64,000 nucleotides of DNA. Origin: Nothopassalora personata. Lineage: Eukaryota > Ascomycota > Dothideomycetes > Mycosphaerellales > Mycosphaerellaceae. Shown piece by piece: positions 49,888-60,476 of the stretch. The position numbers were made by a program, and so were the translations under genes. Below the pieces are notes generated by a model that saw only the letters and a list, made by a program, of their open reading frames with translations, was not told the DNA's origin and made no database searches. Numbering within the stretch: the first letter of the stretch is position 1; every line of letters begins with the position of its first letter. The DNA is taken from positions 1,674,001 to 1,738,000 of the forward strand of contig CM066289.1 in NCBI GenBank assembly GCA_033816765.1, given 5' to 3'.

Positions 49888-51128
49888 GCGTAGTCCGTAT
49901 AACCCTCTAGGTCTCGAATCCGTTCCCTCTGTTCTTTAGTCTTTATTGGAGTTAGACTAAAGATCCTTTATAAGTTTAAGGGCCTTAGGATCCTTATATC
50001 TGCTTGCCTAGCGCTTGTAGAACTAAGGATTGTCCCTTAGATACTTGCGGTAGGTCTTTAGCTAACCTTTCTAGGTATTGTCTATGCTTTCCTAGGGTAG
50101 TCGTAAGTTATAATTAACGATATTGCATTTTCCAAGGAATAGGCATACTTTATTAGGAGGTTTTCTAGTCATTTTAGCACATGTTCGCCTTAGGCAATCC
50201 CTCGTTGTCTTTTCTAGGGGATAACTAGTAGTCTATTAATCCCCTAATGTAGCAAATGAGTTGCTCTTCTTAGTGTTGCTATTTGCCTTATACTTGCTAG
50301 GGTTCCTTCTAGTAAACTTAAGACACCTCTAAATAGCGTCTTTAAGGTCTTTGCTTAATTCCGCAATAATTCTGCCTTTAGCTACATCGATAGTGTCCTT
50401 AATTATGCGGCATAGGTCATCTTTTATGTATAGGGCAAGTGGATAGCCCCTCTATCTAAGCTTTCGGTTAAGCTCGAGCCACTTTATAAGAAATTAGTCG
50501 ATATTCTTACTCTTAGGTCCCTTTATAAGCTTATTGTGTTAGCTCTAAAGAATCACCCTTCTACTCTTAGTCTTAGGCTCTAGTTTAGCTTTGATATATG
50601 TCTACTAAGTAGAGAGGGTATCTAGTCGGCTAAGAAGGTCGTTAAGGTACATTTGTGGAATAGTCCTCTCGAAGTAGGATTTTAGGGAGCGTTTACGAGT
50701 TACAAAGTCCTCGTATTCTTTCTTCTAATCCCTGTACATCGCATACCGGAGGTTGTACGATGTGCTAATTCTACTAAACAGGGTCTATGCAGCTGTATTA
50801 TCGTCTTTAGTAGGAGGGTTTAGTAGAGGGCCTATAACTAGTTCCTAAGGTTTAGGCAATAGATCGAGATCTATTTCCTAGGTTGTCGTACCGTCCTATA
50901 ACTTCCCTTCTATATACTTCTACAAGTCCATTCTAACTGCTTTAGCCTAAGTCTAAAGGTAGAAGTTATTAAACATAGAGGGATTATAGCAGTTTAGTTC
51001 CTTTGTTGTCGTAGCGGACGGGTGGTCCTAAAGGTATTGCCTAAGGTCTATTGTATACCTCGATTAGGTCCAATAGATATGTGCAATTCCGAATAGAGAC
51101 CCTAAGTTGCTTAACTCGGGCTTATAAC
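49888..51128 (-). pseudogene. Copia A gag region, heavily mutated
   Basis: Lies between gypsy G and the copia A 5' LTR. No open frame of note. It is A/T- and TA-rich like the other copia A pieces. By position it must be the leader and gag part of the element. Its right end holds the half-tRNA primer site (complement of 51118-51128). Confidence 0.65.
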
Positions 51129-51387
51129 TGTGAAACTAGTAGAGATAGAAGTTTGGAACTAGGGTATTAAGTCTAGAAATCAGGGTATAAAAAACCATGT
51201 TTATTATAAGTAGTAGCACCCTTAAGGTGCTTATATAAGTCTTCTTTTAATAAGAGGCCCTTAATCCCTATAATTTAGGTGCCTAATCTCATTTCCTAAG
51301 AACAAGTAATTACTACACTCAATTAGGTTATGTCACCCTTAAAACCTGCTACCTATGCATCATCCTGGCGCTTTACACACCCACTCA
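51129..51387 (-). repeat. 5' LTR of copia A
   Basis: 259 bp. It carries 13 of the 14 RIP-type differences between the two LTRs, so this copy was hit harder than the left one. The one C/A difference lies near its right end. Confidence 0.88.
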
Positions 51388-51957
51388 TAATGCGCTAACC
51401 TATTTATTTACTATCGTGTCTATCTTATGAGGTGTTATTCCCCTTCTATCTTATTTACTATATCGCTTCTCTATGCTTCGAGGACGTGTCTTTATAGGCA
51501 CGCGAGAGCGCTATAGGGCAGTAATAGCCAATAATAGAGGCTATACAAGGTGGTAGATCCGCTAAGCAGTGGATATTCCTTCCTAAACAGGAATAGATAG
51601 AAGACAGGGGTGTCTAAATCATGTAGAGGATTGTACAGTGCTGTTTTTTGAGGGGGCCTGAAGGCATATAACGGTTACTGTAATCAGAAATGGGTTATTC
51701 GGCTAGATATTAGCTAAGATTGGGTTAGCTTTAGGAGCGCCGTTGCCGCCCGAATTAGCGTTCAGGCCACTTCAACCACCACAACCACCACAACCACCAT
51801 AACCAATACCCTTTACACAGGCACTCGTTTACTTCCTTCTCACGTGACTCGGTATTGTTTGTTTGGAGAGACCGCTTGTAGGCGATCTGGACTTCAGGAC
51901 GAAAGTCGAAGGAAACAGACTTGAGGATTAGGCCCGGTGGTCTAGCACGCCGCCGCC
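51388..51957. other. Intergenic: flank of the retrotransposon block and Opy2 promoter
   Basis: No gene seen. The first ~350 bp are A/T- and TA-rich like RIP-affected DNA. A short CAACCACCA-type tandem repeat (9-bp unit, about three copies) sits at 51773-51799, in the likely promoter or leader of the next gene. Confidence 0.4.
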
Positions 51958-53391
51958 ATGACACGCGGCACCCACCCCAAAGTCGAGCAGAGTCTGCGGC
52001 ACATCTTCAAGCGATGTGTTCAATGTCCTTCGAACGCGGCGCCGACATGTCCGGACTGCGCAAAAAGCGAGATCTGCTCGCTGATACCACAGGACTGTGA
52101 CAGCTGCGCGCACATGGTCTGCATCGCGAACCCGAGCCCCGCACCAGCACACGATAAGACGAATGTTGGCGCAATAGCGGGAGGCGTGATAGGCGGAGTG
52201 GTGTTCATGGCAGTCGTTGTCTTCTTCCTGTGGAGGTTTCGCATCAAGAAGAGGCGAGAGCAGCAAGAGCTGGAGGCCGAGGAGTGGCAGGAGGATGATA
52301 TTGCGCAGCAGAAACACACCCACCAGTTCAATGCCATGCGCTCGGATACGGCATCGACGCGGACGAGAGGATCGATCGCGAACAGTATACTCAGCCGGGC
52401 CAGCAACATCATCCAGATCGCGTATATTCCAGGTGTCACGAATCGGAACGGCTCTGGCCATAGTAGTATGGCGAACACACCGGTGCCACCGATCCCAGCG
52501 GCATACCGCGACAACCCGAGTCATACGCCCAAGAGTCCATTGAGCAACGAGGGAGATGCGCTCTTCTTCCGACCTGGCGATCTTCGCGACAGCACGTATT
52601 CGGATGGCTCCTCCATTAGGTCTTCGAACAACCGAGACACCCAGTATACACGCCAATCGATCACTCCATCTTTAGCGAGATCCTCGGTCATGTCAGACAT
52701 TTACCGAGACGATGCGACGGCAGAGCCCATGCCGCCTATGCCCGCGCAAAGGCTGATACGTGGCGCGCCGAAGATGGTATCTGTCAAGTCACAAGGATCA
52801 TCGCCGTCTGAATCAACGGGTTCCGAGAGTGCGCCAAGTACTGTCAAGGTCATGATGCCAGGTCAAAGCAGCAGCAACTCGTCACCATCTGCGAATGCTG
52901 GCTCGTTTGTGAAAGCGACGCCGATTGTGGTTGGCAAAAGTAAAGGCAGATTCCCCATAGCCCGGCAGAACAGCGACTCGTCATTGAACTCATCCGCAAG
53001 ACATGCTCCAGCAGTGCCCTCGCCACTAGTCGAGACCTTGACTGAGTCAGGAGACGAAGAAGAGCATGCCCGTGCACGAAGGTCCTTGATCCAGGCAACA
53101 GCACGAGCTGCGGATCCAGCGCCACTCATCCAACCTCTAGAGAGCCCATTCTTCGACGCCTCGGAACTGCAGACAACGGCGTCCTCATCGGCAGCCGGGA
53201 GACCGAACCCATACGCCGCCATGTCGAAGACGGTAGGACACCAAAGACCTGTACGAAATGATCGAGGCCCGGGTGGCTTGAGCGCCGTGATAGAAGAAGC
53301 AGCCAAGAGAGCAAGTCAGGATCCAGACCATCACGGTATAGGTGGCAAGCGGGACTCGAGCCCTTTTAGCGATGCGCATGCTGCGAAGTGA
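51958..53391 (+). CDS. OPY2: Opy2-like membrane anchor of the HOG pathway
   Basis: 477 residues, no intron. Residues 20-55 hold eight cysteines in the Opy2 pattern (FKRCVQCPSN, CPDCAKSEIC, CDSCAHMVC). One transmembrane helix follows at about 70-93 (AIAGGVIGGVVFMAVVVFFLW) with a basic stop (RFRIKKRRE). The rest is a Ser/Pro-rich cytosolic tail with several short motifs. Family knowledge: Opy2 is an N-out, single-pass plasma-membrane protein whose tail recruits the Ste50-Ste11 module to activate the HOG and filamentation MAPK branches. No classical signal peptide precedes the cysteines, as in other Opy2 proteins. The start is the only ATG that leaves the cysteine domain whole. It is the first conserved gene right of the transposon block. 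Confidence 0.85.
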   Translation: MTRGTHPKVEQSLRHIFKRCVQCPSNAAPTCPDCAKSEICSLIPQDCDSCAHMVCIANPSPAPAHDKTNVGAIAGGVIGGVVFMAVVVFFLWRFRIKKRREQQELEAEEWQEDDIAQQKHTHQFNAMRSDTASTRTRGSIANSILSRASNIIQIAYIPGVTNRNGSGHSSMANTPVPPIPAAYRDNPSHTPKSPLSNEGDALFFRPGDLRDSTYSDGSSIRSSNNRDTQYTRQSITPSLARSSVMSDIYRDDATAEPMPPMPAQRLIRGAPKMVSVKSQGSSPSESTGSESAPSTVKVMMPGQSSSNSSPSANAGSFVKATPIVVGKSKGRFPIARQNSDSSLNSSARHAPAVPSPLVETLTESGDEEEHARARRSLIQATARAADPAPLIQPLESPFFDASELQTTASSSAAGRPNPYAAMSKTVGHQRPVRNDRGPGGLSAVIEEAAKRASQDPDHHGIGGKRDSSPFSDAHAAK

Positions 53392-54177
53392 AAGGTGTAG
53401 TAGGGAACAGCAGGTATGTGGATGGGATGGTTACTTTAGAAATGTTACGAACTGGCTTGACAATTGAAACGAGACACGAGCTCACGGAGACCTTTGGGGC
53501 AAAGCCTGGATGGCCTTTCATGGTAAACCCGCGACTTACGAGGATTTCTTTGGCCGGGCTAGCTGTGCTATTGCCAGGGTACCGGTTTGATACTAGGACT
53601 TCTTTTTCGTAGTGTTAGAGTTGTGGCACATGATTGTGGTTGCCAATGAGAATTTCTTCGTTCCTGAGGTATCAATGTGCAAGGACGTTTCGCATTCACT
53701 GTGTTTGTGGATGGAGAAAGGGGGCGGGGGCGGGGGCGGCATGTGCGTGTGCTTCAGCGAAAGGTCAGATAGCTCCTCGTGAGCGGACTTTGGTTGTGAA
53801 GCATCACTTCGCGGCCATCCATTGACTTCGACCACCGCATACCGCTTGAGACCACAGCTACAGCCTGCTCATCACCATCACCATCATGACCACCGTAAGA
53901 AGCAGCAAGACACCCTGCTCGAGACCATGAGTGGAAGCTCTTCAATCGCCTACATCACAATCGAAACCGCTGTGCTTATCATCGCCAGCTCCGCAACGAT
54001 GGCACATTGCTTGTGCTGCCCCCAGGACGATCAGACTGACTCGTCCACAACTTACCCCTTCAGCTTGCCGCACTACTCGGCCCTATCACGCACGCTCTTC
54101 TTGGACAGCACGCTCGTCAATATCTTCGCCACTCTGCTACCTCGACTCACAGAAACGTGCTGTCGATCATAGCACCC
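53392..54177. other. Intergenic with a G-rich repeat
   Basis: A GGGGGC repeat at 53719-53738 (three G5 runs plus GG) could fold into a G-quadruplex on the plus strand. A short CATCAC run lies near 53870. Frames of ~110 codons at 53822-54269 cover the approach to the F-box remnant but have no domain of their own. Confidence 0.4.
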
Positions 54178-54907
54178 GGCCCGCTACGGATTCCGACCGA
54201 GCATCAGCACATGATAGCAAACCTCATGGAAAGGAACGACATTCTTGCACTACGGTCGGTTTGTCGTGACCTGGCACCTGCAGTGGATGAGCCGTTCCTT
54301 GACGCTTTCTATAGCAAGCGGCGGCATCTGATTACGCTTTACTCGCAGTAGTACCTCATTACTATCTCGAAGGATGCTAGGTTGAAGGGGACGGTTGAGG
54401 GAGGTGGAGTTTGTGATCGCGGAGGTACCCAGCTGGATTGGATAGGACCACCACAGCTCGTCAATGTACCGCTGCGACAAGGACACCACGGAAGAGGAAG
54501 TTTGGTTCAGAGATGAGGCAAGACTCGCTAGAAATGCGCTTCTCGACAGGTGGACCGTAGAGCGAAGGCTACTGTGGTCTAAATCTACGATTACTATTGC
54601 TCTCATGGCATCGGCATTGGTAAACCAGGCCGCGGCAAACAACCTTCCGATCATCTCTACGGGCTCAAATTCAACCTATCCAATTTGGGCATATGGCAGA
54701 CAACAGCTAGCAATCAAGCTGGACACGTATTCCGCCGTCCGCTCAACATGCTTCGAGGACATTGTAAAGTGGCTTCACCTTGGCATACCAATTCCCGGCA
54801 TTCGCACGCTTCGGTCTCGCCGTTCCATCACTAGTGGATCCATTCAAGGCTTTCTTTGTCGCCTGAATCGAGGTCTTTGTCTCCAGAAGCGCCCCAGAGG
54901 ATTTTGA
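54178..54907 (+). pseudogene. Decayed F-box-like gene
   Basis: The start of the frame reads LRIPTEHQHMIANLMERNDI and then LALRSVCRDLAPAVDEPFLD and SKRRHLITLYSQ, followed by TAG. This is the layout of a large family of fungal F-box-like proteins (F-box, then 'F...RRHLITLYSL'). After the stop the similarity resumes in another frame (REVEFVIAEVPSWIG, stop, then TTEEEVWFRDEARLARNALL) up to a stop near 54907. No ATG precedes the F-box in frame. It has stops and at least one frameshift, and the C-terminal part of the family is missing. Confidence 0.55.
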
Positions 54908-56645
54908 AATGAGACTGCGGGGAAGACGTGGAGTCTTCCGCTTTTCCACGGAGTCTGGACGCGATTTGGACATTTTTTGCGGTCGTGGAGTATACCTTGA
55001 GATTGATCCTGCTTTCGAAAGAGATGAAGGGCTTCGCTCCAAGCAGATCTGAGGACAAGGTCTGGGCGATTGCTGAACGGGGCTTTGTCATCCCTCGTCC
55101 TCAAAGAATAATGACGAGGAATGTTCCACCTCAGCTCGGACGCTGGCCAGTGGTACCAACACGGTAACCAGCTGGCATAGCCTGTGAAGACTCTTGTTTC
55201 GTAGGGTTTCTTTGACATTGTGCTCCTTTGTCAGAAAGACCGAGGCTCGCGGAATTTGATAGTCGCCCGCCCTCTACCAAAGTCACCACCTTTGACCACC
55301 CAGCAGCAGCGAAACCAGGTCTAGATAAAAACGATCCATGGAACAGACTACGCACCTTCGAACGATATTGGTTTCAGGGTTATGCGATCGTTATATGACC
55401 GTAGCGGAATGCCTAAACGTGAAGGTCAAAAAGCTAGGGCGGCAACAATCAAAGTGCCCGAGCCTCGGACCGGGTTCGGCAGCATAGTACGCCAAGCCAC
55501 GCACGTGAATTGTGACGGTCCATATAGCGGCCAACTGGAACAGGCCGCACCTTGGCCATGAGGCCGTTCAAGACATGGTACATAAACTCCTACAGTCTCC
55601 GACATATATACCTCCCCCCCATCGCTGTCCTCATCCGACATCTTGTCCAACGGACAATACCCCCTCGCCCGAAGACGTGAAACGAGCGGATAAAATCCTT
55701 GGCGATACTCTGCAGCAGGATTCCAACGCTGGTCAGACCCAAGGCGACATGACGCAGCCAGCATCTCCGAAGTCTTTCCTCATCTCGTTCTGCAACAGCG
55801 CGATTCATCATTTGAGCTGCAAAACCATCGGCCTGTGCTCCCATCGCCGGCGGAAATCCCTGAAGCACCCGACGAGACCGAGCAGCCTTTCTTTGCCTCC
55901 TGCAGAGAGTATTTTGTACTTGTGGGGCTCCCGACGACCTTATTTTGGAAGTCCTCTTCGGGCTGGACGGCTTAATTGTTGCCTTGGTCGAAGGTTTTGC
56001 TGTTGGTTTGCGGGGACCACAACTGATTTTTTTTTTTACGATTGGTTTCACTAAGGACTTTAATGCTGGTTTAAGTGACTTTGCCGGACTTCTCCGAAGT
56101 CACAGGCTTCTTGCGGTCTTGCGGTCTTGCGGTCTTGCGGTCTTGTTTCGACAGGCATATTGAGGTCGAATGTTCGAAAGGTCGAAGTCTTGCCCGTTTG
56201 TAACACTACCCGTGCCTCTTGAGCAGTTCTTGCAATTAAGATGCCTTTGTGCAGAGGCGATCGCCGGACCTAGTTAAGAGCGCATAGCCCCTCAGGAAGA
56301 TCGTGATAGTCACAGGCATTGTGGTGGGTGAGATGAGGTCTAGAGGACCATGTGGTGGTAGGGAGATTGCACTATCGTACGGCTCGCGAGGCGCCCTCGA
56401 GCACTTTCCTACTAGGTCTAATCTGTTTATCAAGCATCTGTTAAGTCAAATAAATCTATGTACGAAATACCTGTGACTATGAACATGGATCAATGCGCCA
56501 CTGCGCAATTAAGACACCTAGCAGACAGAGGTTTACGATTGCCTTTTGGTGAGCGAGAAAGTAAGCGAGTGATTCACGTGCTCTGGCACCTCAAACACAG
56601 CGACTCGTCCTATGCAGATCAGAGCAAGAAAGCAGATGGCGTTAA
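54908..56645. other. Region of broken basic reading frames, no gene supported
   Basis: The minus strand has two stretches rich in Lys, Ser, Pro and Arg, at about 54743-55042 (SRPDSVEKRKTPRLPRSLIS) and 55590-56160 (KPTAKPSTKATIKPSSPKRTSK). Neither has a clean start or end. The second is cut by a T-run near 56030 and a stop. They could be remnants of a gene like the basic protein at 56646. A minisatellite with unit TTGCGGTC, four copies, lies at 56111-56142. Nothing else recognised. Confidence 0.3.
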
Positions 56646-57372
56646 TTACTTCCTCGTTCTCTGAGGCCTCGCCGAAGCCGCCGTCACTTCCACATTCACC
56701 GAAGGCCCTCCCTTCCCCTTCTTACCCGGCGTCACCAACGGCCCTCTAAAGTCCTTATCCTCCACATCCTCCCCCTTCTTCCGCTTTCCACCGGGGGTCT
56801 TCTTTGTCTTCAATGGCGTTTCTGGCTCTATCGACGGCGATGGTGTTACCAGATCCGGAATTTCAGGATAATCCTCCTCGAACAACTTCTTCCAGACATC
56901 AGGCTCATCCTCTCGCAAGGTTCTTCTCGCTTTCCTCAAGTCCGTGACAGTCTGTTCAGTCTTGATGATATCAGTGAGATCCTCGAGACGGTTTCTGACC
57001 GGGACAAGGTCCTGGAGCAGGGAGCCGTAGATGTCGCGTTCGTTGCGCATAGCTGAGATGATGGATTTCAACTCCATGCGGAATTGGACAGCCTTCGACT
57101 TTTTCGGCTGAACGTCCTTAACTTTGTCGTCATTCGACGAAGGCGTGCCCCTCCTCAATCTCTTGAAAGGTGGACCGTCGTTGCCATCAACCTCTCTTAT
57201 TACCCCCTAGGCCGGCAGGCGCTCGCGGCTGTTCATCATCTTCATCCTGGGATTCGTCGTCAGTGTCCCCCTGCGGAACGTAATTTGCGCGGTACAGATC
57301 TTTCGCTATTTTCTGCGAGACACTTGGATTCTTGTAGGCAAGCCGACGCAAGATGGTGAAGGAGGGTGCCAT
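56646..57372 (-). CDS. Basic protein of unknown function, C-terminal exons
   Basis: Two frames that look like exons: 57372 to about 57190 (ATG at 57370-57372, MAPSFTILRRLAYKNPSVSQ, acidic DDESQDEDDEQ) and a frame from about 57155 to the stop at 56646 (FRMELKSIISAMRNERDIYG, LRKARRTLREDEPDVWKKLF, then a basic tail with KTKKTPGGKRKKGED and ARPQRTRK). A GGTAATA donor near 57189 and an AAAG acceptor near 57110 would join them in frame with an ~80-nt intron; nearer acceptors do not fit. The frame is also open upstream of the ATG (VADAKLQYLEDDPQLFGRLREE), so this may be the 3' part of the gene to the right. Probably nuclear, from the basic tail. Function unknown. Confidence 0.45.
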
Positions 57373-57440
57373 CTCTTCGCGCAGTCTACCGAAAAGCTGA
57401 GGGTCATCCTCGAGATACTGGAGCTTGGCATCGGCAACCT

Positions 57441-58646
57441 CTACACGACCCTCTCGGCGATAGCCCAGTCAGGTCGGCTCGTAGCGCCAGGCACCTCCCA
57501 CCAGCTCTCGTCCGCCGCTTGGTACCAGGTGACTGGGGCTCGAACTTGGCTGCCAGCCATCGCTGCAGTGCCGTTGATGGCGAGATTCTCGCCACGCGTC
57601 CGTCTCGGCTTCTTAGCCGCAGGGCGTGCTGCTTGATCGTCCACGCCCTTGTCGTCGCCAGCCTTGCGCTTGTTGTTGCGTGTAGCGCGTGTGCGTGTGC
57701 GTGTGCGTGTGCGTGTGCGTGTGCCTGAGGTGCATACTGCGGGGTGAACGGCTGGCTGAGGTGCTTGCACATCCTTGACCTTGCCACGTGTCTTGGCAGG
57801 AATGATAGGGGCAAGTGCATCGTCCTCCACCTGCTCATAGCCATCCTCTTCTGCGTCCAATCGCTCGACGGGAGCAACGTGAGCAGTCTTCAAACTGCCC
57901 GGACCCTCCTGGCTGGGAGAAGCCACGTGACCGAGCGCGTCGTCATCATCAAAGCCAGCCATCTCTCCGTTCTCGGCGGCGCTCGATTTCTGAAGTCCGC
58001 CTCGTTGCTCCTTCTCGACGGCGCGTGCCAGAACGACCGTGATGTCCGCGGCCTCAGCTTCGTCTTCAACATCAGCAACGGAGGTCTTCTTGCCTCGCCG
58101 CAGTGGGACAAAAGACTGCTTCAGTGCGTCAGTCGGCGTCACTTTCTTCCATCGCCCTCGACTCCGAGTCTTCCAACTGGGCAGCTGAGGAACGACCACC
58201 TCTTTCTCAGCTACGCGCCGCTCCCCTTCGCCGCGTTCGCGCCGGTGCTCTGCATCAATCCGTGCCTGCTCTGCAACCAACTCTCCCTCCGACATCCTTG
58301 GCACTCCCGAAAACATCTTCTCGGCAACCCGCTCCGCTTCACCCTGCCGCTCCTCCTCAATCGCCTCCTTCCAAGCTTCCGGACCATGCAACTGATCCCA
58401 CAAGTCTGATTCATGTTCCTCTAGAGTCCCGCCACCGCGATGCAAAACGCCCCAGATTTCTCTCTGGCGCGCGGCGATGAAGTCGAGCTCGGGGTCATTT
58501 TCGCCCTCTAGCAATCGAGCTAGGTCGAGGGCAAGTCGCGCCAGGTGGCGGGTCATGCTTCGAGATCTTTCGCCTACGACGATTTCTCGCAACGGCCATG
58601 GCTCTCGGATGCTGCCTGTAGTAGGCGCCGACTTGCGGGATGGCAT
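57441..58646 (-). CDS. Protein of unknown function with basic C-terminus and Arg-Thr repeat
   Basis: 401 residues from ATG 58644-58646 (MPSRKSAPTTGS). Another in-frame ATG at 58770-58772 would add 42 residues. The first ~110 residues look folded (REPWPLREIVVGERSRS; HLARLALDLARLLEG; RQREIWGVLHRGG; EEHESDLWDQLHG), followed by charged, disordered sequence. A CGTGTG hexamer microsatellite (57686-57726) encodes TRTRTRTRTR, then comes a basic nuclear-type stretch (KKPRRTRGE). The end reads WYQAADESWWEVPGATSRPD and then stops, but the adjoining frame continues a plausible peptide into 57372. A hidden intron or an indel may thus join this gene to the next one. No known domain recognised. Confidence 0.5.
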   Translation of the reverse strand: MPSRKSAPTTGSIREPWPLREIVVGERSRSMTRHLARLALDLARLLEGENDPELDFIAARQREIWGVLHRGGGTLEEHESDLWDQLHGPEAWKEAIEEERQGEAERVAEKMFSGVPRMSEGELVAEQARIDAEHRRERGEGERRVAEKEVVVPQLPSWKTRSRGRWKKVTPTDALKQSFVPLRRGKKTSVADVEDEAEAADITVVLARAVEKEQRGGLQKSSAAENGEMAGFDDDDALGHVASPSQEGPGSLKTAHVAPVERLDAEEDGYEQVEDDALAPIIPAKTRGKVKDVQAPQPAVHPAVCTSGTRTRTRTRTRTRATRNNKRKAGDDKGVDDQAARPAAKKPRRTRGENLAINGTAAMAGSQVRAPVTWYQAADESWWEVPGATSRPDWAIAERVV

Positions 58647-58974
58647 GGTTGGGTGTGATGTTGGTCGTGTCTTTGGGGATGTTCTGATGCGGTCTTTGTA
58701 GTGGGTGGACGTGCGTGGTGTACTGGCTGGAGCAGATTTGTGTTTCGTCGAGAAGAGAATTTGATTGTGCATCCAACTCAAGGGGCAGGGACAATGGTCA
58801 AATGATTCATTGTCGTGGGAAGGCTTCTCGAAGATGGAAGTCGGCCCTAGCTTAGATTGTCCACGAGAATCATTCCTGTCAAAAGCACATACCGCTCCAC
58901 CATTCGCGCTACCGGGGTATCATCCTAACAGCAGAACTGCGCCAGTACGCCTGCAGCACAGCACAGCAGTTCAA

Positions 58975-59991
58975 TCATCTGCTCACGACCATCTCAACAA
59001 TCCGCTGCCCCCTTTCGCCACCAAGATACGGCGTTTCGCCCTCGATCTCATCCAACTCGATACTGGCCTCATATGCTCTCCTCACACCTTCCTCCTCAAC
59101 CTTCAAGCTCCCCTCCACCAGTGCTCTGATACATCCAGCAACCCTCGCAATCTCCCTCCTCATGTCCGTCGGAATCTCATCATTCTGACTCGAGTACATG
59201 CCCGCACTCGCAGTCTCCTCCAACCTATTCACTCCAACCTCTTCCCTCTCACCAATATGCTTGTTGATCCAGATGTATCCGTTCACGCCCAATACGCAAT
59301 CGATCTCGCCAGCTCGTGTATGGATTGTGAAGATCTGCCTCTTACTGCGCACAACTCCTGCACCTCCACCCATTCCTGATACTGCCATGAAGTAGCCATT
59401 TCGCAGCTTGCCGTACTTGAGTGATCGGGTGTGGAGCGATGCGCTGCCGTCTTGGAAGAGGGATTGAACCTCGGCTACTAGTAGCTCGCCTTCACCGAAG
59501 AAGGAGCGGATGTTGAGTTCGTCCACGCTTGTCCTCTTGCGCAGAATTCCTCCGGGTAAGTTGATGGAGCTGAGAAGCAGGTTTGCGAGGAGAGGTGCTG
59601 CGACGTCTACTTTCCACCTTCGACTTTGTACTTCCACGATCCTCCCAATGACCAAATCACCTATCTCTGGTGTATATCGTGCCCGGAGAGGGACGACCGA
59701 AAGTAGTTTGTTGGTCTTCTGTAGAGTTCCGGCTAATGTTGATCTGATGATGGTGGAGGTGTCGGTATCTGATGCGAATGTGCCGTGGCCGCGCATCCAT
59801 TGTGGATCGTCTGTAACTATTTGGCCTGGGGTGATGATGTTGGTGGTCTTCCTGTGACCAGATGGAAGATCGTCAATGTCCATTGAATCTTCATTTTCTT
59901 CGTCCGACCAGTACGTGTCGAGATTACCGTTGTGCGTTGTTGTGTTGCGAGGTGCCGCCGCTGGAGTCGGCGGGATGATGGTGATTGCCAT
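58975..59991 (-). CDS. RRP4: Exosome complex subunit Rrp4
   Basis: 338 residues, no intron, ATG 59989-59991. After a ~45-residue acidic leader ([14 protein letters not shown]) the Rrp4 N-terminal box is clear: [19 protein letters not shown]. The S1 RNA-binding domain follows (about 105-190: [49 protein letters not shown]). Then comes a KH domain (about 200-290: [27 protein letters not shown]). Rrp4 is one of the three cap subunits of the eukaryotic RNA exosome and helps feed RNA into the complex for 3'-5' processing and decay. All expected blocks are present. It is a housekeeping gene and anchors the right arm. Confidence 0.93.
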   Translation of the reverse strand: MAITIIPPTPAAAPRNTTTHNGNLDTYWSDEENEDSMDIDDLPSGHRKTTNIITPGQIVTDDPQWMRGHGTFASDTDTSTIIRSTLAGTLQKTNKLLSVVPLRARYTPEIGDLVIGRIVEVQSRRWKVDVAAPLLANLLLSSINLPGGILRKRTSVDELNIRSFFGEGELLVAEVQSLFQDGSASLHTRSLKYGKLRNGYFMAVSGMGGGAGVVRSKRQIFTIHTRAGEIDCVLGVNGYIWINKHIGEREEVGVNRLEETASAGMYSSQNDEIPTDMRREIARVAGCIRALVEGSLKVEEEGVRRAYEASIELDEIEGETPYLGGERGQRIVEMVVSR

Positions 59992-60476
59992 GTTGACCTA
60001 TGCTGTGTGCGCAGCATGCTCACGTCGAAGAGATTCACATGTTCAAGAACCTCTGCGGTACAAGCCTGGCACGCTAGTCGGGGCATACGGTGCTTGTGCG
60101 CTTCCGTTAGCTCCGCAGGGATCATAGCCAATAAGGTGTGACCACTGACTTCACCTCCAACGTCGTTCCTCTCCCTTCTCAATGCCATCGACATCGGTAT
60201 ACCAATCTTCACGTTCCACTATTGCTCACGCATACACCTCATCGAACTCTCGCAAGCAGGAACCCTCACATGACGCAAGACTTAATCTGCCATGAGGGCG
60301 CCGCCTGCACGTGCTGTGCATCAGAAGCGCTCCACCACATTGCTGTGCGGCAGAGGCTGCATAGCCTGATCATTGGTTGCATGGCTCTCTGGAAACATCT
60401 GAAGGACTACCGCAGTACACAGGCTTGTTCTGACAGACGTTCGTCATCCTGCGGCCCCAAATGACATGCCCACAGG
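59992..60476. other. Intergenic: Rrp4 promoter side and upstream of the phosphoesterase remnant
   Basis: No gene or repeat recognised; short overlapping frames only. Confidence 0.35.

Larger units (their letters stand above)
19540..51387 (-). mobile_element. Old RIP-mutated Ty1/copia retrotransposon 'A', host of the nested block
   Basis: Two LTRs of equal length (259 bp, TG...CA in the element's orientation) bound a minus-strand copia element. Its own DNA is in four pieces: 19540-20027, 31482-33469, 40200-42194 and 49888-51387, about 5.97 kb when insertions are left out, a normal copia length. The order from right to left is 5' LTR, gag region, protease and integrase, reverse transcriptase, tail, 3' LTR. 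All internal pieces are full of stops and rich in TA, as RIP produces. The primer site next to the right LTR reads GTTATAAGCCC, which fits a half-tRNA-iMet site (TTATGAGCCC) after one TG to TA change. I could not find a target duplication around the outer LTRs. Confidence 0.85.

Noticed and set aside
19535..51392. Target-site duplication for copia A
   Set aside because: CACCC on the left and TAATG on the right do not match, even allowing RIP-type changes.
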